Assembly: GCF_003752025.1 (NCBI RefSeq)
Contig: NZ_RJKR01000006.1
Span: 593,466-657,465, forward strand
Reading direction: 5' to 3'
Source of the DNA: Curtobacterium sp. PhB115
Lineage (GTDB): Bacteria > Actinomycetota > Actinomycetes > Actinomycetales > Microbacteriaceae
Length of the DNA: 64,000 bases
The translations under genes were made by a program, and so were the position numbers. The notes under the pieces are model-generated. The model did not search any database, was not told the origin of the DNA, and saw nothing but the letters and a program-made list of their open reading frames with translations. How positions within the stretch are numbered: position 1 is the stretch's first letter; every line of letters starts with the position of its first letter. Positions 58,207 to 64,000 of the stretch are shown here, one piece after another.

Positions 58207-59439
58207 TCAGCGCCGCCGCACCCCGAGCCCCACCACCGCCACGAGGTTGACAGCACTCCCCACCAAGAACCCCGTCGTCCCACCCGCGACGCCGGCCACC
58301 GGCCCGAGCACCGCCATGAGCCCAGCACCGACGACGAACCCGGCGACCGAGGCCAACGCCACCTGCCGTGACCGCCCCGATGCGAGCAGCAGCGCCGCAG
58401 GCACGAGCCCGACCGTGAACACCCACACCCCGACCATCAGGTACCGCAGGTCAGCGACTGCAGCAGCGCCCTCGGTGGGGTAGACGATCGGCAGGAACCA
58501 CCCGGCGAGCAACGCGACGAGGCCGAACACCACGGCGGAGGCCGCAGCGAACCCGACGACGAGCACCATCGCCCCGCGCGACCGCAACGACCCACCGTCG
58601 GTCCGGTGCGCGAACGCCGGCACGAGCACCTGCCCCAATGCCTGCCCGAGCATCGACGCCGGCGTCGCCAGGGTGAACGCGGCAGCGTAGACGCCGGCCT
58701 CGTGCGCGGACGACGTCACCTGCGCCGAGATCATCGTCAACTGCAGCAACCCGTTCGAGGTCACCACCGCCAGGACGTTCCACGTCGCGAACCCGAGCAC
58801 CCCGGCGGCGGGATCGCGAGCAGCAGACCCGAAACCGTTCCCCCGCGGCCAGCACGCGATCGCGAACACCGTGTACCCGATGGCCAGCGGCAGCAGCACG
58901 AACGCCTCGAGCCGCGCGACGCACGCCACGACGAGCAACCCGAGCGCCAGCACGCTCGTCACCGAGTCCCAGAGCGCGACCCGCGGCGCCCGGCCGTAGC
59001 CGAGCTGCGCTCCCCGGGCGTAGCAGTAGAGCCCGTACCCGACGACGACTCCGACACCGCCGAGCACCATCCCGGGCCCGTTGCCCCAGGCGAGTGCGAC
59101 CGGCACGGTGACCGCGGCGAGCACGACGGTCGACACCAGCATCGACAGGCCGAGCACCTGGTTCACCGCGGCGTCCGGCTGCCGACCCCGCAGCGCGATC
59201 GCCAGGTACCGCGAGGCCGTGTTGCCCGCGGCGTTCGGCCAGAGCAGGGCGACGAACACCGACAGGGACAGCAGCGCCGTGGTCTGCCCGAGGGTCTCGG
59301 TGCCGAACACCCGCCCGACGACGACGGTCACGAGCAACTTCGCGACGCCCTGCACCCCGATCCCGACCGTGGCGAGCACCGCCGACGACGCCACGGAAGA
59401 CGACACACCAGAAGCAGGCCGAACAGAAGAGGCGCTCAC
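58207..59439 (-). CDS. Oligosaccharide flippase-like MOP-superfamily protein
   Basis: 410 aa, about 12 helices. QGVAKLLVTVVVGRVFGTET at the N-terminus and repeated small-residue helices match Wzx-like polysaccharide translocases. GTG 59439 overlaps the MATE gene stop (GTGA). Likely moves a lipid-linked glycan or related lipid across the membrane; no glycosyltransferase genes are nearby. Confidence 0.78.
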   Translation of the reverse strand: MSASSVRPASGVSSSVASSAVLATVGIGVQGVAKLLVTVVVGRVFGTETLGQTTALLSLSVFVALLWPNAAGNTASRYLAIALRGRQPDAAVNQVLGLSMLVSTVVLAAVTVPVALAWGNGPGMVLGGVGVVVGYGLYCYARGAQLGYGRAPRVALWDSVTSVLALGLLVVACVARLEAFVLLPLAIGYTVFAIACWPRGNGFGSAARDPAAGVLGFATWNVLAVVTSNGLLQLTMISAQVTSSAHEAGVYAAAFTLATPASMLGQALGQVLVPAFAHRTDGGSLRSRGAMVLVVGFAAASAVVFGLVALLAGWFLPIVYPTEGAAAVADLRYLMVGVWVFTVGLVPAALLLASGRSRQVALASVAGFVVGAGLMAVLGPVAGVAGGTTGFLVGSAVNLVAVVGLGVRRR

Positions 59440-60770
59440 CGCGCCAACGCCTGTTCCACCCATCCACGCCGGTGCGCCCGCACCCCGAGCGTCACCGCGC
59501 GCACCCCGATGTACCCGAGGGTGAACGCCGCCCACAGCCCCGCGAGCGTCCCACCCGCCCACCACAGCAGCGGCAGGTACACGACCAGGTTCACGCCGCC
59601 AGCGATCGCCAGGTACCGCGCATCGCCGGCCCCGATCAGCACCCCGTCGAGCACGAAGACGTACCCGGCGACGGGCATCCCGACGGCGATGAGCACCAGC
59701 ACGCCGGGCAGCGCCGAGCGCACGGCGGACGAGTCGGAGAACACCGGCCCGAGCACGCCATTGACAGCCAGGGTCACCACGCCGAGCAGCGCCCCACCGA
59801 TGATCCCGAGCAGCACGAGCCGCCGCGTCACCAGCCGTACCCGGGCCGGGTCCCGCGCCCCGAGCCCGTGCCCGACCAGGGCCTGCCCGGCGATCGCCAG
59901 GGCGTCCAACGCGAACGCCAGGGTGGAGAACACCGTCAGCCCGACCTGCGTCGTCGCGAGTCCGGTCGTGCCGAGCCCCGCAGCGGCCCCGACGGTCGCG
60001 AGCATCGCGATGCGCAACGACGCGGTCCGCAGGAACAGCCACGCCCCGGACCGCAGGGCCCGGACCACGCCGGACGCACCGGGCCGCAGCGGCGCGCCAG
60101 AGTCGCGCGCAGCCCGGACCGCGATCCGCACGTAGACGATCGCCATCGCCCACTGCACGATCACGGTGCCGGCGGCGGACCCCTCGACACCCCACCCGGC
60201 GCCGTAGATCAGGGCGGCGTTGAGCAGACCGTTCGCGACGAACCCGACGGTCGCGACGACCAGCGGCGTCTTCGTGTCCTGCAACCCACGAAGCAGCCCG
60301 GTCGAGGCGGTCACGACGAGGATCCCGGGCAGCCCGATCAGCGAGATGGTCAGGTACGCGGTGGCCGCTGCGGACACCTCGGCCGAGGCTCCGAACAGCG
60401 ACACGAGTGGCGCGGCGAGGGGCCAGCCGACGAGGGCGAGGACCACACCCAGTACGAGTGCGAGCCACATCCCGTCGATGCCGGCGTGCACGGCGCCCCG
60501 ACGGTCGCCGCCGCCGAGTGCGCGGGCGACGGCGGGCGTCGTCGAGTACGCCAGGAAGACGAGGAGCCCGGTCACGGTCTGCAGCACGGCGCTCGCGAGT
60601 CCGACGGCAGCGAGGGGTGTCGCCCCGAGGTGGCCGACGAGCGCGGTGTCGGTGAGCAGGAACAGCGGTTCGACGACGAGTGCGCCGAGTGCTGGGACGG
60701 CGAGCCGGACGATGTCGCGGTCGACGGCGCGCCGCTCGGCGGTCACGGCAGCTGGCGTCGGTCGGGGCAC
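59436..60770 (-). CDS. MATE-family efflux transporter (DinF-like)
   Basis: 444 aa, 12 helices in two related halves. ALGALVVEPLFLLTDTALVGHLG and LLRGLQDTKTPLVVATVGFV are typical DinF-branch sequences. GTG 60770 is chosen because CAGAAT lies six bases upstream; GTG 60746 is an alternative. Exports drugs or metabolites by cation antiport. Co-transcribed with the flippase, also a MOP-superfamily member. Confidence 0.87.
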   Translation of the reverse strand: MPRPTPAAVTAERRAVDRDIVRLAVPALGALVVEPLFLLTDTALVGHLGATPLAAVGLASAVLQTVTGLLVFLAYSTTPAVARALGGGDRRGAVHAGIDGMWLALVLGVVLALVGWPLAAPLVSLFGASAEVSAAATAYLTISLIGLPGILVVTASTGLLRGLQDTKTPLVVATVGFVANGLLNAALIYGAGWGVEGSAAGTVIVQWAMAIVYVRIAVRAARDSGAPLRPGASGVVRALRSGAWLFLRTASLRIAMLATVGAAAGLGTTGLATTQVGLTVFSTLAFALDALAIAGQALVGHGLGARDPARVRLVTRRLVLLGIIGGALLGVVTLAVNGVLGPVFSDSSAVRSALPGVLVLIAVGMPVAGYVFVLDGVLIGAGDARYLAIAGGVNLVVYLPLLWWAGGTLAGLWAAFTLGYIGVRAVTLGVRAHRRGWVEQALAR

Positions 60771-60776
60771 CGGCCC

Positions 60777-60782
60777 ATTCTG
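60777..60782 (-). promoter_or_regulatory. -10 box (CAGAAT) deciding the MATE start
   Basis: Minus-strand CAGAAT six bases before GTG 60770. Confidence 0.4.
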
Positions 60783-60835
60783 GCGGCGATGCGGACCTGA
60801 CGGGGTCCGGTCGGGCGGTCGAGGTGACGACAGGA

Positions 60836-60879
60836 CGGACTGGAGGCCCGTGGCGGCGTCGCCCCGCGCCTCCAGTCCG
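60836..60879. repeat. GCCTCCAG-family element, full palindromic copy
   Basis: Arms CGGACTGGAGGCCCG (60836-60850) and CGCGCCTCCAGTCCG (60865-60879) pair with one mismatch. Lies in the 158-base gap between the NCS2 permease stop and the MATE start. Confidence 0.8.
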
Positions 60880-60928
60880 GTGGTCCCACGTCGTCGAGCC
60901 GCTGGCCGCGTCCGGCCGACCACCCGCG

Positions 60929-62266
60929 TCAGTCCGCGCGTGGCTCCGCGGGGACGCCACCGGCGGCGGCGTGCGCCTTATCGGAGGCCACGGGGGTCGC
61001 TTCGTCGGTGCCGCGCGCCCGCCCGATGACGTCCATCACGTGGTAGACGACGATCGCTGCGACGGTGCCGACGATGATGCCGCCGAAGCTCGCCTGCCCG
61101 AACGAGAAGGTGAAGTCCGCGATGCCGATGATGAGTGCGATGCCGGCGGTCAGCTGGTTCTTCGGCTTCGAGAAGTCCACCCGGTTCTCGACCCAGATCC
61201 GGATGCCGATGACCCCGATCAGGCCGTAGAGGGCGGTGGTCGCGCCGCCGAGCACGCCGGCCGGCACCGAGGAGATGACGGCGCCGATCTTCGGCGACAG
61301 GCCGAGCAGGACGGCTGCGATCGCGGCGACCCAGTACGCCGCGGTGGAGAAGACGCGGGTGGCGGCCATCACGCCGATGTTCTCGCCGTACGTCGTGGTC
61401 GCGGAACCCCCGCCGACACCTGCCAGGACGGTGGAGATGCCGTCGGCGAAGAGCGCCCGGCCGGTGAGCGGCGTGAGGTCACGGCCGGTGAGCTGGCCGA
61501 CGCCCTTGACGTGTCCGACGTTCTCGGCGATGAGCGCCAGGACGACCGGGACGAACGCCAGGTAGATCGCGAGCTGTCCCGGGTCGAAGGCGGGTGCGGT
61601 GAACTCCGGCAGACCGACCCAGGCCGCATCGTGCACCTTCGAGAAGTCGATCTGCCCGCCGATGAGCGCCGCGACGTACCCGATCAGGACGCCGATGACG
61701 ATCGACAACCGACCGATCAGTCCCTTGAACAGGACGGTGACCAGGATGATCGCCGCGAGGGTGATCACCGCGACGACCGGCGCCGCCGTGAAGTTGTCGC
61801 GGGCAGCCGGCGCCAGGTTGAACCCGATCAGCGCCACGATCGCGCCGGACACCACCGGTGGCATCAGCCGGTCGATCCACCGGGCGCCCGCCAGGTGCAC
61901 GACGAGTCCGACGATCGCCAGGAGCGCGCCGACCACGATGATGCCGGACAGGGCGAGCGGGATGCCGCCGATCTTCGTCGCGGCTCCGATGGGGGCGATG
62001 AACGCGAACGACGAGCCGAGGTAGCTGGGCAGGCGGTTGCCCGTGATGAGCAGGAACAGGATCGTGCCGATGCCGCTGAAGAGCAGGGTCGTCGACGGCG
62101 GGAAGCCGGTCAGGAGCGGCACGAGGAACGTGGCGCCGAACATCGCGACCACGTGCTGCACGCCGAGGCCGATCGTCCGCCCCCAGGTGAGCCGTTCGTC
62201 CGGTGCCACGATCGTCGTCGAGGAGACGGTGCGGCCGTCCCCGTGCAGCGTCCACGGAAGTCCCAT
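60929..62266 (-). CDS. NCS2-family uracil/xanthine permease
   Basis: 445 aa, about 14 helices. QHVVAMFGATFLVPLLTGFP is the classic N-terminal signature, and ENVGHVKGVGQLTG plus GGGSATTTYGENIGVMAATR carry the conserved substrate-site Glu residues of UraA-type carriers. Proton-coupled uptake of uracil is most likely. TACGGT six bases upstream of ATG 62266 suggests a leaderless start. Confidence 0.92.
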   Translation of the reverse strand: MGLPWTLHGDGRTVSSTTIVAPDERLTWGRTIGLGVQHVVAMFGATFLVPLLTGFPPSTTLLFSGIGTILFLLITGNRLPSYLGSSFAFIAPIGAATKIGGIPLALSGIIVVGALLAIVGLVVHLAGARWIDRLMPPVVSGAIVALIGFNLAPAARDNFTAAPVVAVITLAAIILVTVLFKGLIGRLSIVIGVLIGYVAALIGGQIDFSKVHDAAWVGLPEFTAPAFDPGQLAIYLAFVPVVLALIAENVGHVKGVGQLTGRDLTPLTGRALFADGISTVLAGVGGGSATTTYGENIGVMAATRVFSTAAYWVAAIAAVLLGLSPKIGAVISSVPAGVLGGATTALYGLIGVIGIRIWVENRVDFSKPKNQLTAGIALIIGIADFTFSFGQASFGGIIVGTVAAIVVYHVMDVIGRARGTDEATPVASDKAHAAAGGVPAEPRAD

Positions 62267-62272
62267 GCGACG

Positions 62273-62278
62273 ACCGTA
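62273..62278 (-). promoter_or_regulatory. -10 box (TACGGT), leaderless
   Basis: Minus-strand TACGGT six bases before ATG 62266. Confidence 0.5.
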
Positions 62279-62364
62279 CCGGCACCGTGGACCCCGTGAC
62301 GGCGCCACTCGCGCTCCTGTGGACAACCGGTATATGGTGTGTGGAGTTCCACCGGAGGAGACCC

Positions 62365-63840
62365 ATGCACCAGCCATCCCGCCGCGTCACCACCGCACGT
62401 CGTGCGCTCTCGGCAGCAGCCGTCGTCGCGGTCGCCATGTCGCCCGTCGCGGTGGCATCGGCCGCCGCCGCCTCGCCGGGCACCGCGTCCGCCGCTTCGT
62501 CGTCCGCTCCCCGCACCACTCCGACCAGTGACTTCACCGCGGACGTCCGTTCGATCGACCACGGCCGGGGGATCGTCACCGTGCGCGGCACCGGGCCGGT
62601 CGGCGGCAGCATCGGCATCGCGGGGGACGGCGTCGAACAGGTCTGGACCGAAGCCGACTCCGAGGGGACCTGGACGGCCGCGGTACGGGTCGGCCGCGGC
62701 GAGCGGGTCCTGCGTGTCACCTCGCAGGTGACCGGACAGGTCATCGACCTCCCGGTGGAGCTGCTGGACCTCCTGCCACCGGGGATGCTCGCGACGGTCG
62801 ACGGCATCGCCCGCACGATCGACCTCGACGGTGCCGGGTACCCCGGGGCGCACTTCGTCATCAAGGACAACGGGACGGTGCTCGGTGAGACCGACGTCGA
62901 CGCCGACGGGTCCTGGTCGTTCACCCTCCGCGACCTCGCGTTCGGGTCGCACCACGTCGAGGCCTGGCAGTACTTCGACGGCACGCACAACGGCGGCGTG
63001 GACGAGGTCTACGCGCTCTCCGGGGCGGCGGTCGTCACCTCGACGACCGCGTCCCGCGAGACCGAGCGGGTGTCGTTGGCGGGGAAGGCCCCGGCGGGCA
63101 CGACGCTCCGGTTCTCGGATGACGACGGTCCGGTGCTCGGTGCCGACGGCAGACCCGTCACGGCGACCGCGGCCGCGGACACGACGTGGTCCGCCGAGCT
63201 CCCGATCCCCGCGGGCGCTCGCTTCTGGACGGTCACGGTGGACACGTACGACGGCTCGACCTCCCTGGGCACGACGGAGGCCCGCATCACCGTGCCGATC
63301 GCCCTCACCGGCACGGTCGAGGAACTCCCGGACGGACACGTCCGGCTCTCCGGGGGCGGCGAGGTCGGCGGGGTGGTCTCCCTCGAGACCGAGGACGGCA
63401 AGCCGATCGCGGACTCCGACGGCACGCCGGTCCAGACGTCCATCGGCCGGACGTGGGAGCTGACGCTTCCGCGTGCCGTGCTCCCCGACGACGTCGTGGT
63501 GGCACGCCAGCGCGTCGACGGTGTCGAACAGGGAGCGCTCCGCCTCGTCCTGCCGAAGCAGCCCGTCGGGCCTGGGCCGCACCCCGGCGATGGCGGGGGA
63601 TCCGGCAGCGGCGGCGACGGCGGCGGCTCCGGGGCCGGCACCGGGGTGTCGACCGGCGTCCACCCGACCGCGCAGGGCGCCGCTGCCGGGCGGGTCACCG
63701 AGGGTTCGACGAACCGCCTGGCGTACACCGGCACCGACCCCAGCGTCCCCGTCTCGGTGGCCGGCGCGCTGGTCGCCGTGGGTGCCGCCGGTCTCTCGGT
63801 CGCCCAGTTTCTCCGCCGTCGTGGTGCCCGCCGCCACTGA
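62365..63840 (+). CDS. Sortase-anchored cell-surface protein (LAYTG)
   Basis: 491 aa. Signal peptide (about 1-37), then several beta-sandwich Ig-like or Big-type repeats (VRGTGPVGGSIGIAGDGVEQ, VSLAGKAPAGTTLRFSDDDG, VRLSGGGEVGGVVSLETEDG share one pattern), a Gly/Ser-rich spacer, and the sorting signal LAYTGTDPS followed by a hydrophobic segment and an RRRGARRH tail. LAYTG fits class E sortases of high-GC Gram-positives. GGAGGAG precedes ATG 62365. Probable adhesin or wall scaffold. Confidence 0.85.
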   Translation: MHQPSRRVTTARRALSAAAVVAVAMSPVAVASAAAASPGTASAASSSAPRTTPTSDFTADVRSIDHGRGIVTVRGTGPVGGSIGIAGDGVEQVWTEADSEGTWTAAVRVGRGERVLRVTSQVTGQVIDLPVELLDLLPPGMLATVDGIARTIDLDGAGYPGAHFVIKDNGTVLGETDVDADGSWSFTLRDLAFGSHHVEAWQYFDGTHNGGVDEVYALSGAAVVTSTTASRETERVSLAGKAPAGTTLRFSDDDGPVLGADGRPVTATAAADTTWSAELPIPAGARFWTVTVDTYDGSTSLGTTEARITVPIALTGTVEELPDGHVRLSGGGEVGGVVSLETEDGKPIADSDGTPVQTSIGRTWELTLPRAVLPDDVVVARQRVDGVEQGALRLVLPKQPVGPGPHPGDGGGSGSGGDGGGSGAGTGVSTGVHPTAQGAAAGRVTEGSTNRLAYTGTDPSVPVSVAGALVAVGAAGLSVAQFLRRRGARRH

Positions 63841-63865
63841 CACGCTGGATCAGGGTGGCGGTGGC

Positions 63866-63871
63866 TATCGT
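63866..63871 (+). promoter_or_regulatory. -10 box (TATCGT), leaderless
   Basis: TATCGT ends seven bases before ATG 63879. Confidence 0.5.
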
Positions 63872-63878
63872 GGACCGC

Positions 63879-64000
63879 ATGACCGACGTCGCACGTCCCT
63901 CCGGCATCCACACTGACGAACTCGACCCCACTGTGCGCCCGCAGGACGACCTGTACCGGCACGTGAACGGCACGTGGATCGACGCGACGCCGATCCCCGA
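63879..64000 (+). CDS. M13-family metallopeptidase (3' end outside window)
   Basis: First 40 codons only. RPQDDLYRHVNGTWIDATPI is the N-terminal signature of neprilysin-like M13 peptidases (PepO type), which in actinobacteria lack a signal peptide. The zinc-binding HExxH lies outside the window. Confidence 0.8.
   Translation, partial: MTDVARPSGIHTDELDPTVRPQDDLYRHVNGTWIDATPIP

Noticed and set aside
59440-60960. Upstream extension of the flippase frame through the MATE gene
   Set aside because: The frame is open by chance; GTG 59439 overlaps the MATE stop and begins the first helix.
1-64000. tRNA, rRNA, riboswitch, prophage or origin of replication
   Set aside because: Reading the gaps between genes showed no cloverleaf, rRNA-like sequence, conserved riboswitch core, phage genes or DnaA-box cluster. 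A covariance-model search would settle small RNAs.

Overview
The window is a contiguous piece of a very GC-rich chromosome (about 70% by eye) with dense, mostly operonic coding and strong G/C third-codon bias. Gene content (nucS mismatch endonuclease, LAYTG sorted surface protein, M13 peptidase, GH6 cellulase, copper amine oxidase, many leaderless starts) points to an actinobacterium, most likely Microbacteriaceae such as Curtobacterium; the genus is an inference. I see no rRNA or tRNA gene, integrase, transposase, phage gene or CRISPR array. No stretch over 300 bases lacks a gene; the longest gaps are 57239-57509 and 7283-7543.

Layout. (1) 1-796: 3' part of a PotC-like ABC permease. (2) 973-7282: a tightly overlapping three-gene operon: a fused GCS2 ligase plus circularly permuted ATP-grasp, an AsnB-type amidotransferase and an S9 peptidase. 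It has copies of one palindromic element on both sides and looks like a peptide-amide or gamma-glutamyl biosynthesis and turnover module. (3) 7544-12089: GNAT protein, two tiny membrane proteins, APH-fold kinase, secreted metzincin, and a YhcG/DUF1016 protein that appears to have lost its nuclease core. (4) 11999-19635: GntR regulator with an 18-bp perfect operator and a six-gene catabolic operon (TIM-barrel, hydroxyacyl-CoA-DH-like dehydrogenase, SDR, MFS, DhaKL kinase, TPI-like isomerase) that fits conversion of a sugar acid or polyol to erythrulose phosphate. (5) 19632-22157: two-component system and VanY-like lipoprotein. (6) 22238-29487: amine locus with divergent APC permeases, IclR regulator, SDR-like protein, copper amine oxidase and a Met/His-rich membrane protein. 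(7) 29596-33498: secreted GH6, MarR unit, TetR, DUF1801, and a frameshifted small secreted protein overlapped by a lipoprotein gene. (8) 33616-39611: Gfo/Idh/MocA plus TIM isomerase, divergent from two MFS genes and an esterase. (9) 39734-48407: assorted regulators, Nudix, VOC, kinase, transporters, HAD, nucS and a LacI/MFS pair. (10) 48465-55396: amidohydrolases and a CocE-like hydrolase with TetR regulators, then DUF4037. (11) 55480-58206: small orphan genes with a second repeat family. (12) 58207-64000: flippase, MATE, NCS2 permease, sortase-anchored protein and the start of an M13 peptidase.

Two genome-scale signals run through the window. First, over twenty genes have a TANNNT-like -10 box 6-8 bases before the start codon, the layout of leaderless mRNAs; this settles several starts. 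Second, at least three families of short palindromic elements are scattered in it. One (core GCCTCCAG) sits between genes and also inside several of them, where it encodes short peptide inserts and in two cases adjoins nine-base tandem repeats.
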